The notes under the pieces: model-generated
Database searches by the model: none
The model's input: the letters and a program-made list of their open reading frames with translations, nothing else
What the model was told of the DNA's origin: nothing
Shown here: positions 46,641 through 57,539 of the stretch, piece by piece
How the letters are laid out: every line of letters starts with the position of its first letter
Position numbering within the stretch: position 1 is the first letter of the stretch
Program-made: the position numbers and the translations under genes
NCBI GenBank assembly: GCA_949126835.1
Contig: OX421495.1
Coordinates: forward strand, 18,618,079 to 18,682,078
Origin: Anisus vortex
Taxonomy: Eukaryota; Mollusca; Gastropoda; Planorbidae
Length of the DNA stretch: 64,000 bases
Direction: 5' to 3'

Positions 46641-48765
46641 TTTGATACGTTCACTTTTTAAAAAATATGCTGGCCCAGTTAAATTTGCGATTGACTTTTA
46701 TGTACGAAAACTGTCAATTGCCTTGTCTTGTTTAAAGTTGGTGGTAAGTTGGTGTGGTTCTTTTAAAGGTGTTAATACTTATAATTCTCTTGATATTTAT
46801 GATTTCCTTTTTTCTGCCAGTGATTTATGACTCACTCTGATTGGGAAAGGGGGGGGGGGGGAGAGTTATATCTCCAGTCGATGCCGAAGAGGCTAAGACA
46901 ATTCATCCGTTTTAATCATTTTGTCTCGTGTGTGTGTGTGGGGAGGGGGGGGGAGGTCCCTCCGAAACTTCTCCTACGCAATAGCTCATTTGTAACAACA
47001 CAGTTTCATCTGCGCATCATTTTAGCTCGTCATAGAGATGTTGAAACTGGGTATTTCTCTCTCTCCCTCTCTAACTCTTCCTTCCTCTTTTTCTTTATCA
47101 CTTTCTCTATCTTTCCTATTTGGTTTTATTATTTCTCCTCTCTCTCCTTCTACCTCTCCACGTCTTTATTTTTCACGTTCTATTTCTTTTTTGCTCTCTC
47201 TCTCTCTCTTGTACTTGATTCTTGTCTTTATAAATTTTATCTCTCTACTTCATTTCATTCCCTCTATTTCTGTCACACATTTCTCTCTCTTTCTCCATCT
47301 TGTACCCTAAATATCTCTTTCTCACACTGTCAATACTTCCGTCTGCGTTACACTCTGTTTCTCTAATTCTTCTTCTCGCTTTCTCTTTTTTTTATTCGCC
47401 TCTTTCTATACCCATCTTCTCTCTCTTTGTCTCTTTCTTTTTTTCCCCTCTCTCTCTCTATCTTTCTCTCACTCTCTCTCTCTCTTTCCATCTTTCACTC
47501 ACTCTCTCTCTCTTACACACGCTATTAAAGTACTCATTTCCCCAATGGTTGTTTGAGAATGAAACCTTATGCGAGATATTCCTTTAGACTGAGAAACCCT
47601 ATATGTGAGGAGCCACAGAGAGTAATTTCATTTCTAGACATTCATTACTAATGGGACATTCATGTGAGTCTTTCATTATCTTGGATGGATTTGACCTACT
47701 GCTGTTTCGAAACCTGGGCTCTTTGCAACCCCTTTGTCCAATGACGTAGCCCGCTTGTGAAACACCATCTGTATATTTAAAGACGTAGGCTGTCTTTGAC
47801 CTACTATTTAGTAACCGCTTTATTAGACCTACTGTTAATTGTTTCAAAATGTAGGTTGAAAATGACCGAATGTTTTTCATGAAGTAAAAGAACAACATTG
47901 GTCCCTGTGCAAACAAAAAAAAAACGGTCATTTACCCAACGCTTGGCTATACAATTCCTTTGCCAATTCTGCGCGCGTCTTCCCTTTTCGCCCTAAAGCA
48001 ACATTTCAAATTGAAAGTAAAATGTCCATTCCACAGTTGTTACTAGTTCCATTTTTAGAATTTTTTTATTTACTTTTTAATTTAAAACATGATATTGAAT
48101 TTTAGACAAAAGGTGGTTTCTCCCTTCTTCCACTTGTTCTTCTTTTAAACTTGTTCACAAAAAAATCCACGCAGTCTCTTTTGCTTCTTTTCTGCCCCCC
48201 AGCCCTCGACCAGATGTCTATCTCCCCGCAGTTCAGTTTATCCATTGGCAGCAGTCGTGTGTATTCATTACAGTTTCTAAAAGTCTTGATTTAAAAATAC
48301 TTTAAAAAAAAAACAACTTAGAAATATAATACATAAATAGTAAAATAAACCTCATCAGACTATATGTGGTATTCATGTCCGATCTTATGGATATCAGGAT
48401 ACATTCAATTACTTCCTTAGGCGGCGGAATGAGGTTATGGATTCTCTTCCCAAAATGAGCCGTCTGGAATTCCAGTGAATTGGAATGGGGTGGGCGGGGA
48501 ACAGAAAGGGTCACCATTGCTTCGTGGTGCGCATTCGTTATTGTGGACGCACAGCGGTGCAGCGTGGGTGTTGAGGGGGGAGAGAACGCCCGTTGTGTAC
48601 GCCTACTCTAGTGCGTGCTGGTCTTATGCGGGTTTACGTGTTATTGTAAAGGGCTCGTTAAGTAAAATGTGATTATCGGAAAAGCAATTATTACGTCTAT
48701 ATTAATATTCAATTTATGTGCATATAGAATAAATGGGAGGGGGGGGGGTTAAACAATGGCATTTA
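46641..48765. other. spacer with a pyrimidine-rich tract
   Basis: G13 at 46849-46861. A long C/T-rich low-complexity tract at 47040-47520 produces overlapping Ser/Leu/Phe-rich frames that I do not accept as genes. The open frame at 47599-47931 (-) has no recognisable domain. Confidence 0.5.
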
Positions 48766-49015
48766 CAATAATCTTCTGTATAGAAGGACCGTTTGTAAAA
48801 CATAAGATAATCGTGGCTCATATATTTAGACCTCTATCTTAAATGTTACTTTACGGGGAATAATAGCGTCCTACGCCTAGTGGTTTAGAGTTTAGACCTA
48901 GCTTTGCATTTCGTCAAGGGTTTAAATAAAATACAAAATATATTATTGACAGTTCAGGCAACCCATTCCTTTTCCGAATATTATGGAGAAATTATATGAA
49001 TGTATCTAAGAACGT
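48766..49015. repeat. dispersed family R-A, inverted pair
   Basis: 48766-48815 (ATCTTCTGTATAGAAGGACC, then GTAAAACATAAGATAATC) is the 5' part of R-A in reverse orientation, as in 63285-63335. 48857-49010 (AGCGTCCTACGCCTAGTGGT, then TTTAGACCTAGCTTTGCATT and GGCAACCCATTCC) is forward. The two face each other across about 40 bp. Confidence 0.65.
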
Positions 49016-49284
49016 GAAACAATAACAAATTATTTTTTATCTCTCTGTCTTTCTGAAAATTTTATATGAGATTAAATTTGATCTCTAGGCTTGCATTGAT
49101 TTATGTATGAATACTACTTTGCTTTTAGCTTGTACCCTTCTTTTCTGGAGTATACTTTTAGATATAGTGATTTAATAGAGCTTCTTTTGATACTTGGGAA
49201 TATTCACGTGTAATTCAACTGACTGTTTCTCTTTGAAGTTGCTCAAGGAGTTTTAAAATTTACTTTATTTGATGAATCTTATAC

Positions 49285-49530
49285 ATCTTCATTCTCCTAC
49301 ACGGGACCGTCCGCTTGGAATCACCCCCAACTACAGCTTCGCCAGAGCCCTAGCTATGACACCATCAGGAGCCGGCTGAAGACTCACCTATTTCGTTATC
49401 AGTATTATATACATATTTACATATTTTCGTCTTTTGTTCGTTGTCTGTATTCTGTAACTGTCGTTAGAGCATAGCACTTTCATTAACGGGATATGCACTA
49501 TACAAGCACCATTATTATTATAATGATTAT
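49285..49530 (+). mobile_element. 3' end of an L2/CR1-like LINE, 5'-truncated
   Basis: ACGGGACCGTCCGCTTGGAA, GGAGCCGGCTGAAGACTCAC and GGGATATGCACTATACAAGC, then an (ATT)n tail, match the LINE at 16902-18165 and the tail at 10395. The coding part spells the final residues around the R-P-S-AWN and SRLKTHLF motifs. Confidence 0.82.
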
Positions 49531-50573
49531 TCTAGCATAGGTACTTATGTTAAGTAACAAATATAAATCTTTCATTCTTTAAACATGAACCAAAAAGAGT
49601 TATGTCTTGTGTTGTTTTTTTTTTGTTTTTTTTCCCATACAAAGATATAAAGTTTATATAAATGTCATTTAGGGATTAAAATAGTGAGAAAGAACATTGT
49701 GTAGGACAAACAATTATTTTACTGATGTTCTAGTAATCTAGTAGGCTGAAATTAAAAGACAATATTGGAACATTTCAATAACATTTCATGAAAATTGTAC
49801 AAGTTTTCAATTTCTATAGTAGATCGATTCGTAACGTGTTTGGCCAAAACCAAAAAAAAACAACTGCCATTCGTTGTTTAAAAATAATGTGTTTTTTTTA
49901 AATATCCGTAACGTTGTATAAAAAAATATTCCTTCATTTTCTTTCACCTTTCACCGTTTCTCTTTTTCTCTTCCTTTTCGCTCTCTCTCTCTCTTTCTCT
50001 CTTTTTCTCTCACTCTCTTCCACATAACATGCTCTTCTCTCTACACTAAAGACAACTCTCGTTTCTTTATCTCTCTCTCCCTCTTTTTCTCTTCCCTCTC
50101 CCACCCCCCTCTTTGTTTATGCACAGCCATGTATGTAACCGGTTCCGACACACGTCTACAAGCTCGTGGATTGGAGCTGCCAACTCGTGGGTTGACCCAG
50201 AACTCCCGTGGAGGAAACAGAAGAAGAATAGAACCAAAAAAATCTGCTCGCCAACAAAAGGCCAGTTTCTCCATTAGTTGGGGCTCTACTGCGTCTGATG
50301 CCCTTTTGATTGGGTGTCGCGTGGGAGAGGATTGGTGGTGGGGGGCGCCTGAGGTGAGACTGTGTAGGTGTGGCTATGGGTGGAATTGGGGAGAGGGGGG
50401 GTCAGGCTAACGAGCTAGACCTAGTCGTAGCTAAAAGCAGATTGTAAGACTTAACTCACGTAAGGTGAGGTATTGTGAGGTAGCCTGAAACTAGTAGGGT
50501 GAAATTACATATGTCTATAAGAATCTTGACACTTAGTTAATTTTTTATGCACTATAGTATATGGTTAATAGTA
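49531..50573. other. spacer with pyrimidine tract
   Basis: CT-rich tract at 49930-50110. An open frame at 50129-50410 (+) has no domain I know. No gene called. Confidence 0.45.
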
Positions 50574-50855
50574 TATGAACAATGGTTTATGGTCTGCGGT
50601 GGACGTTCTATGGTCCATGTTGTATAGTCTATGAACAATGGTTTATGGTCTGCGGTGGACGTTCTATGGTCCATGTTGTATAGTCTATGAACAATGGTTT
50701 ATGGTTCTGCGGTGGACGTTCTATGGTCCATGTTGTATAGTCTATGAAAATGGTTTATGGTTCTGCGGTGGACGTTCTATGGTCCATGTTGTATAGTCTA
50801 TGAACAATGATTTATGGTTCTGCGGTGGACGTTCTATGGTCCATGTTGTATAGTC
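50574..50855. repeat. tandem array, 56/57-bp unit, 5 copies
   Basis: Units share TATGAACAATGGTTTATGGT, CTGCGGTGGACGTTCTATGG and TCCATGTTGTATAGTC. The first two are 56 bp; later ones carry an extra T (GGTTCTGCGG). Degenerate TCTATGGT words continue to about 51010, up to the end of the hAT relic that follows. Confidence 0.92.
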
Positions 50856-51011
50856 TTTGTTCTTTGCTATAAGGTCTATGGTCTCAAGTCCTTGTCTATG
50901 GCCAATGGTCTATGGTGTGTGGTCTTTAGTAAATGGGCTAAATTATATGTTTAGGAACACTGATCAATGGTCTATGGTCTTTGTCTATTGTCAATGTTAT
51001 GTAGTCTATGG

Positions 51012-52150
51012 CAGGGGTCGTAAGCCTATTGAACGAGTGCAGACTTGGCAATCGAGAGACCTCCAAGAAAGATTTTTTTAAATTGCAAAACGATGTACTT
51101 CAGCATAATGAATGGCTGCAGCGTAGTAAACTTCATGAAAATCACGTTGGAGATTGACTGTTAAAATTCAGGAAAGTTTGTGTTCAAAGATCCCAGTATT
51201 AGACGTGCGTTCCGTGGTTAAATCTCTTGTTAAGATAGTTAATTAATTATAGGGTTTATCACTCTGAATTGATTTACAAGTAATTCAAGTCTCTTTTACA
51301 AGACATTGATACTGAAGATGGAAATCTGCTGTTGCCTACAGTGTTCGTTGGCTTAGCTTAGACAAGGGTAAAGTCTTCAATAGATTCATTTCTTGTATGG
51401 AAGCAATTAAGATGTTTCTTGGTGAACAAAAATTAATTCTGGTATTGAATGAAAAGAACTGACTGTTGAAACCGGTGTTTCTAAATGACATAACGCCACA
51501 TTTCAAAAAGTTGAACTTGCATTTACAAGGACAGGGTCAAACATACCACTGGAATGGGTTTCCGTTGAAACTGGAATATCTTGTCGTGAAATCAATTTCA
51601 AAATATTTAAACACTTCCCTAATTCAAGACATAATATTCAGTTAGATAGATGGGGGCTTATCAGAAGTCCAATGAAGCACTCAAAGTGTAGTATTCTAAA
51701 CAAAGGCAATATTTTCAAATTCATTGATTCATGTTTTCCTATCACATCAAGCCTATCTGGTTTGATCTCACTACAACTTACATAGATCTGGAACTTTTTT
51801 TAGCGGAGGGATATTGGCGAATTTAAAATACAGCAAGTTGCGTTTTAAACATTCAAATAGTGGGAATGAAACTAAACCAATAGCGGGAAAATATGGAAGG
51901 ATTTTGCTTATAAAAATCATCCATTATTCTCAAGTGCTAGGCGAATGCTTTTGGTTCAACGCTTGTGAACACTTATAACCTGTAAGCCTACAAAGCGGTC
52001 GCTCACAGTTGATGTTACTCAGAAGTGACTAAATGTGTTCCTTACATTGAACAATAATTTGCTGATGAGCATTCAAAGACATGGCGCACATTAATTGATC
52101 CAGTCTAATCACATTCAAAAGAGTTTTTATGCTCAACAAGTAGATTAAAG
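51012..52150 (+). pseudogene. hAT (Charlie/GTF2IRD2-like) relic with readable transposase core
   Basis: Starts with CAGGGGTCGTAAGCC, a variant of the family TIR. At 51325-51550 one plus frame reads SAVAYSVRWLSLDKGKVFNR, then FISCMEAIKMFLGEQKLILV. A stop stands where a Trp codon is expected, followed by LLKPVFLNDITPHFKKLNLH and LQGQGQT. This matches the VRWLSRGKVLxRFxxLxxEIxxFL - KWLxDLAFLxDITxHLNxLNLxLQG block of hAT transposases of the Charlie8/GTF2IRD2/ZBED type. Further 3' (to about 52140) it follows the copy at 33391 (GGCGAATTTAAAATACAGCA, AAAGAGTTTTTATGCTCAAC), then similarity stops; the right end is lost. Stops and frameshifts make it inactive. Confidence 0.9.
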
Positions 52151-52864
52151 TTCGATTTTGATTTGACCAGCGGTATAAAGAAAAAAAGGAAAGATAGACA
52201 GACAGAGTAAGCTTAATAAAATCGATTATATTTTTTACGATATTCGATTTCGTGTCGCTCTTCATAACACGAAAACCCCAAAATGTGACTCTCATTGACC
52301 TCAAGCATGTCCACCACCTCCTAGCCGGCGACAAGCAACAAGTCCCTAAGCTCCGATCAAATAACCTTCTCCTACACCCTTCTTAACCTACTTTCAAGGC
52401 TAACCCATATCCGAAAAAAAATGGCCTTCTTTGCATTTTAGTTCTATTTTCTCTATTATTTTTTTTTGTGCTTTATCCTGGGTACTTGAGACTTTTCACT
52501 CGCTCAGACTTTCAGATACATTACTCCTGTCCAGCTAATCGCTTCGATCTGACCAGCGGGCAGGCGAGCTAGCCTATCACAGAAGAAGAGAATTGGGAGC
52601 GACCCCCGTGTGATGGATGACTTAAAAGGCCAACGTGTCTGTCACTGTACTGAGTTCAAAAGCTAATATTTGAGAAGGCAGTAATAAAATCCACCAAGAA
52701 TCAGTGAGACCTTTAAAAAAAAGGGGTCGTATTTATTATAGGGGCTCAAATTTATCATGTCATTCATCTGACGCGGACCTACAGAGTGGACATTGACTTA
52801 GAAAATGATGTTGTGTGATTTTTGTGAATTTATTAACATTCCTGCATTATTGTCAACCTAAAAA
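52151..52864. other. spacer
   Basis: A short stretch at 52295-52380 reads IDLKHVHHLLAGDKQQ in plus orientation, but no family could be assigned. Otherwise nothing recognised. Confidence 0.4.
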
Positions 52865-52869
52865 AAATG

Positions 52870-52916
52870 TATATACACAGACAGACATAGACATATAGAC
52901 AAACCGACAGAAAGAC

Positions 52917-52961
<45 letters not shown>

Positions 52962-53130
52962 TAGATAGATAGATAGAAAGATAGATAGATAGATGAACAG
53001 ATGAATAGATATATAATAGATAAATGAGAGAGATAGATAGATAGATAGATACAATGATTGATAGATAGAAAGAAAGTAACATAGATAGATAGACAGACAG
53101 ACAGACAGAGAGACAGACAATTAGATAGAT
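52870..53130. repeat. compound (AT)n-(GA)n-(GATA)n microsatellite
   Basis: ATATAT at 52917-52945, AGAGAG at 52946-52960, then GATA/GACA tetranucleotides to about 53130. The low-complexity frames on the minus strand come from this tract. Confidence 0.95.
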
Positions 53131-53279
53131 TATAAATAATTTAATTAGGTAGTTAGAATAAAGTGGGATAAACATTGCATTGGCAATAGAATTCCACTTT
53201 AAAGACCATGTGAAGAGCTTTTTTATCAAAATTGAGTTAACATTTCATTTTGATATTAAATAGTGTGTTCAGCATCTGA

Positions 53280-53650
53280 ATGTTAATAAAAATCATTTAT
53301 ACAAGATATCAAAGATAAATTTTAAGTAATTAGTTCAATATTTGCACTAAAATGTGTGTGTTTTTCGGAGGAAAAATCCAAATCTCATAGCCATTTGAGA
53401 TGTTTTTATTTCCGGCAACATAGGAAAGTGACGTAAGAGAAAGGATTCCGAATAGGAAAAATGAATATTTTCAAGTGTTTTCAATGTATTACCACATGTT
53501 TTGAATCTTTTCCCGGTTCTTATTTTTAACAAAATGGTTAAATATAGATTTATAGCGTCGAGTTTTGTTTATTTATTTTCTTTCTCAAACGTCACTGCCG
53601 TATGAGGCTATTCCAAATCTCGTCCCTTTGAGAAAAACCTCTTCACTTTG
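53280..53650. repeat. dispersed repeat R-C, copy 2
   Basis: Collinear with 22096-22520 (see that entry). Here the T25/G15 tract is replaced by GTGTGTGTTTTTCGGAGG. Extra sequence around 53425-53500 relative to copy 1 suggests small indels. Confidence 0.8.
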
Positions 53651-53673
53651 TCTTTAAGCCATAGTCACTCAAA

Positions 53674-53871
53674 CTAATCATCTTTACATAGCAATGTGCA
53701 ACTGTTTAAATATATAAAAACTTCACATTCTCCTGCTTTCGGTCTTTGAATGATCGAATCCTCGTTAAGCCGCCTCACTTCATCCCCAACAGCTCCATGG
53801 TGTTCTTTTAACTGGGGATGTTCTTCAATGTGCGCGATAAGCTCCTTACAACCCAAGCCATTTCTATCCAT
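53674..53871 (-). other. open frame, possible exon or retro-fragment
   Basis: The frame reads MDRNGLGCKELIAHIEEHPQ, then LKEHHGAVGDEVRRLNEDSI. The charged, helix-like composition differs from the low-complexity frames around it. Just upstream another short frame gives TWKEIEEVKRRCRAEENGLS, separated by stops. It might be a decayed LINE or a small exon; I cannot assign a family and there is no clear splice context. Confidence 0.15.
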
Positions 53872-54489
53872 GATTGGTCTTAAACTCTTACTCTAGATCT
53901 AGGTAGTCTTAGACAAACCATTTTCTTCTGCTCGACATCTTCTTTTGACTTCCTCTATTTCCTTCCATGTTTCCCCTGTTAACCCTTACAGTCCCGGGCG
54001 CGTATATAGCAGAACTGAAGGCAGCATAGATAGAAGTAGATCGGTACGGGAAGGGTTAAGACATTTTTAATGGCTGTGACGCCCCGGGATTTTTAAAGTA
54101 AGAATGCATCCATGTCTTCCTTGTTCAGTTTGCAATTCGGCTTCCTTTTTAAAAAAAAAATGGTTACAGACATGTAGTCTGTTTTCTTTAGATCTAAATG
54201 TAGTTTCAGGACTTGTTTTCAGTTCCTGTTGTGTAATCCATTGTATGTTTCCTTCTTAGAGAAATTGTAGTTTGTAGCTGCATTTTCTTTGTTGTTGCAT
54301 TTCGTTTATTTGTGGTTTATTCCATAATCAAGACCTTTAATAAATACATTTTACAATGTAGCATCAACTCAATAGAGTAAACATTTACTTATTGAAATAT
54401 TAACGATAGATAGTCCTAACAAGTAACCCTATTCAGTTATAATTAATATGGATTTAACTTCATTTAAGCTAATATAGTCTGTTGACATC

Positions 54490-54675
54490 ACGCGTGCCAT
54501 ACTTGGTACGAAGGGGAATAATTTTCTATGGCACGCAAATGACGTCCAAAAATATATTAAGTTATTTTCTTCAAGATACTGAGTGCTGGAGCAGGAAAAA
54601 TTTTAAGCTTTTAACTTTTAGAACTTCTACTTTGGCACATTATTATCAAAATATTGCCGACCTCCGTTGTAAGGC
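54490..54675. mobile_element. degraded hAT MITE (main family)
   Basis: The right part TTTGGCACATTATTATCAAA, then ATATTGCCGACCTCCG is the family 3' end (compare 24750-24785). The left part CGCGTGCCATACTTGGTACG and TTTCTATGGCACGCAAATGA matches the subterminal left region (compare 33410-33450). The outer left TIR is decayed and no TSD is clear. Confidence 0.65.
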
Positions 54676-54703
54676 ATTCCTCTATTAACTTCATACATTA
54701 TAC

Positions 54704-54753
54704 CAGGGGTCTCCAAACTTTTCAGCCCGCGGGCGGCAGTTTGGAGACCCCTG
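54704..54753. mobile_element. 50-bp minimal hAT-like inverted-end element
   Basis: CAGGGGTCTCCAAACT and AGTTTGGAGACCCCTG (with CAG before the latter) give inverted ends of 15-16 bp around an 18-bp G/C-rich core that includes CCCGCGGG. Flanks CATTATAC (54696-54703) and TATTATAC (54754-54761) agree at 7 of 8. CAGGGGTCTCCAAAC is a typical hAT terminus and is distinct from the GGTCGGCAACC family nearby. Confidence 0.85.
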
Positions 54754-54761
54754 TATTATAC

Positions 54762-55039
54762 TAGCCTATCATTTGTTTTTCTGATATATTCAAAACTAAG
54801 TCTTATTCATTCATTTACTTTTTCATTCTTTCTAATTCGCTAGTCTATTGATCCATAAATTGCTTTATCTCATTCTTTCATATATTAAGAGGATTTATAA
54901 TATATCTAATTCCTTCTAACTCTGACCTATTCATGAATCTATCTCATTAACATTACTTCTTCTTCTCCCTATGATTCATAAACTACTCTATTAAGTTCAT
55001 AATTTCAATCATTTCTCAATGTCAACATTAGCTGCCAAC
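54762..55039. other. AT-rich spacer
   Basis: Short ATTCATTC-like words; nothing else recognised. Confidence 0.5.
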
Positions 55040-55260
55040 TAATAAATAAGATAAGATAAGATAAGATTACTTTATTGATCCAAATAAATGTAAATTTGGT
55101 TTGATTACATAAATTCCGTCTTTCAGCATACCTAAAACAATATTAAAGAACCATTTGTACTCGAACACAATAGACATTCGCGCAAACAATCATACCATTT
55201 ATCATACAAAAAAAAAGTAGTCCTATTATTTCGGAGTCGGCTAAATAGAACAGAACAAGC
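55040..55260. repeat. dispersed repeat R-B, copy 2
   Basis: Begins with (ATAAG)n at 55046-55066, then TTACTTTATTGATCC and the landmarks shared with 13160-13330. A pentanucleotide at one edge is typical of a LINE 3' tail in reverse orientation, but no coding part is visible. Confidence 0.75.
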
Positions 55261-56159
55261 AATTCAACTGGCAAAAGCTAACAACAACAAAACATCACAA
55301 GGAAACATTCAGTCGATGGCTCCTTGGTCATCTCTAAAGGACTGCTTGAGTCTCTGGTGGCGCCGCTCGGTGTCGCTCTATCTTTGTCATGTGATGAATG
55401 GCCGAACAACCAGTTTAATTTACTAGACTTACTAGACTTGCTTCAGTATTAACATTACAGCAATTGTAAAATATGAATCTTTGTGTTGTGTGATTGAGTA
55501 AAAGTAAATTGAGATATATTTTTGTAGTAATATTAAGTAAAATAACTTAAAGGCATTAATATTGTGAGTTTGCCAGTTGTTTGTATTTACGACTAATTGT
55601 GTGGCCAGTACAATACTTAACGGTCTTGACTATAATGAGCAAATGTCGGCTTCCTAAAACAGCTGAAACTATCCACACCTTGGAGGGTAGTGGGGACCGG
55701 TATAACAGAGTTCTCAACATGAGATCATTGAATTGACAATCCAAGACTCTGCCTTCAGCCCTCTTTGTTTTATTCTGTTTATAATTATAAATAAGATTGA
55801 AAAACTTTAATGATGTATTCTCAGGGTAGTAACTGTAAGTGTAAAACAGTATTGCTTTCACATTAACGTAAATATGTTATCACCAGTAAACACTCTCAAA
55901 ACCAGCTGGTCGCAGAATCTTTTTTATTTTGGTGGCAGCGACTCGACCTTCGTGCTAGAAGACACCATAAAGGCGATATCCTGAAACCTGTAGCACGCGA
56001 CATCGTTTAGCCTTTTGTGCCGGAGACCATCCTAGTGACAGTGTAGATGGTGTTTTCTGTTTGATCACGATAGTACTTGTCTAACATGATATTTCAACAC
56101 AACCACTGGACTTTTGTATGTAGAACGTTGCGGTAACCGATTTCCTTGGTGATTCCTCT
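55261..56159. other. spacer, may include a decayed mariner-like flank
   Basis: 55870-56159 could be the remaining, unreadable part of the mariner-like element to its right (minus strand). No transposase motif is recognisable there. No other gene. Confidence 0.4.
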
Positions 56160-56701
56160 AGACGCAGTCTCACGGTCTCAGTGTTGATGGCTGTCTCACG
56201 GTCTCAGTGTTGATGGCTGTCTCACGGTCTCAGTGTTGATGGCTGTCTCACGGTCTCAGTGTTGATGGCTGTCTCACGGTCTCAGTGTTGATGGCTGTCT
56301 CACGGTCTCAGTGTTGATGGCTGTCTCACGGTCTCAGTGTTGATGGCTGTCTCACGGTCTCAGTGTTGATGGCAGACCTTGGCCTACCACTACGTCCTTT
56401 ATTCGCATTGGTCACACGTCCTGTTACCCTGAACTTCTGCAGAAGACGTCTGATTGTGAGTCTACTTGGAGGTATTCTTCCCGGGGAGTCAATTGTGAAT
56501 TGTCGCTGAGTGTAGGTTACCGATATTAATTTCAAATATTATTATGCTTCCATTATCTTCACTCTCTCCTCCACAGTATATTGCTTTCGATCCACTGGGC
56601 TGTGAATTCAGTGTTTTGTTGTTAAAATTCTTGAAAATGAAAGAAAAATCTTTCTAATTTTGAAAATTGTAAGAATAAAAACATCGTATTGGCCCACCCA
56701 G

Positions 56702-56703
<2 letters not shown>
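56160..56703 (-). pseudogene. mariner-like transposon relic, N-terminal part
   Basis: The minus strand starts at a TA beside TACTGGGTGGGCCAATACGA, a mariner-like terminal sequence. About 100 bp inside, a frame begins VDRKQYTVEERVKIMEA, then two stops. It resumes LKLISVTYTQRQFTIDSPGR, IPPSRLTIRRLLQKFRVTGR and VTNANKGRSGRPRSAINTET: the paired helix-turn-helix DNA-binding region of Tc1/mariner-type transposases (DUF4817-like family). Immediately after RSAINTETV the frame enters a 26-bp tandem repeat. The catalytic DDD/DDE domain is absent or unrecognisable and the other TIR was not found. Inactive. Confidence 0.87.
56168..56375. repeat. 26-bp tandem repeat inside the mariner-like frame, 8 copies
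   Basis: Perfect units TCTCACGGTCTCAGTGTTGA plus TGGCTG start every 26 bp from 56168. The rightmost one joins the single-copy transposase sequence (TGATGGCAGACCTTGG), so the repeat arose by expansion of coding sequence around the NTETVRQ codons. Confidence 0.97.
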
Positions 56704-56733
<30 letters not shown>

Positions 56734-56782
56734 CGTGCGTGCGTGTGTGTGTGTGTGCTTGTGCGTGTGTGTGTGTGTGTGA
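56703..56782. repeat. (AT)n-(GT)n compound microsatellite
   Basis: TATATATATATATATA then GTGTGTG with CGTG interruptions. It begins at the TA where the mariner-like end stops. Confidence 0.95.
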
Positions 56783-57533
56783 ATTAACTAAAAAAATACT
56801 TGTGTTTTTAGTTGCTTGTAGACTATCAGTTAATTAAAAAATAACAAGAGAAGTTTTTTAATAGATTATAAGCTGTGTAAATGGTACTATTGTGTATGCT
56901 TATTAGGTATATATGTATTATATTTTTATATTATTATTTATATTATATTTTTATACTTTCAAAATGTTTTTTTTTACATATTTCGTTGTTGTTGTTGCGT
57001 TGTTCATGTTGGAGAATATATTTTCAAATGGCTAAGTTTTGCTACGTGCTTGTTACATCTTTCTTACTTGGGTGCCACTAATTCACGCACTTACCGATTG
57101 TTTAAATTTGTTATCTTCCTGTTATAAAGTTATATACTGAGAGTGTCCTTTATTTATTTTTTTCATTGATGGTTGAGTGCAAATGGCTTTGACTAGATGG
57201 ATAAAATGCAACAGTAAAAGTAGGGAAACAGCACACACACACATACACAAATGGGTAAACAAAACTTAAACTAAACGCATCAAAATATGGAAATGTTATC
57301 TAAATGTTTGCCTATAAAATATCGACATTGAACTTAAAGATAGATCTGGAAAATGTGGTAATGTTTTTTTAAACACCCAAATAGCGTTCTGGCTCATAAT
57401 TTAAACAACAACGGCACATTATTTTTTTAACTAGACTCAATATTAGTAATTAATAGAGGGTGAATGATTTGAACTTTTAGATGATTATATTTCCACTTTA
57501 CGTTAAATTGTTTTCTGACAATCTTTTTCAAAC
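56783..57533. other. AT-rich spacer
   Basis: No gene or known element recognised. Confidence 0.5.
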
Positions 57534-57539
57534 CATACT

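Noticed and set aside
46827..47587. 179- and 95-codon Ser/Leu/Phe-rich frames
   Set aside because: Pyrimidine-rich low-complexity sequence; overlapping frames all open.
47599..47931. 110-codon minus-strand frame
   Set aside because: No recognisable domain; lies in ordinary AT-rich spacer.
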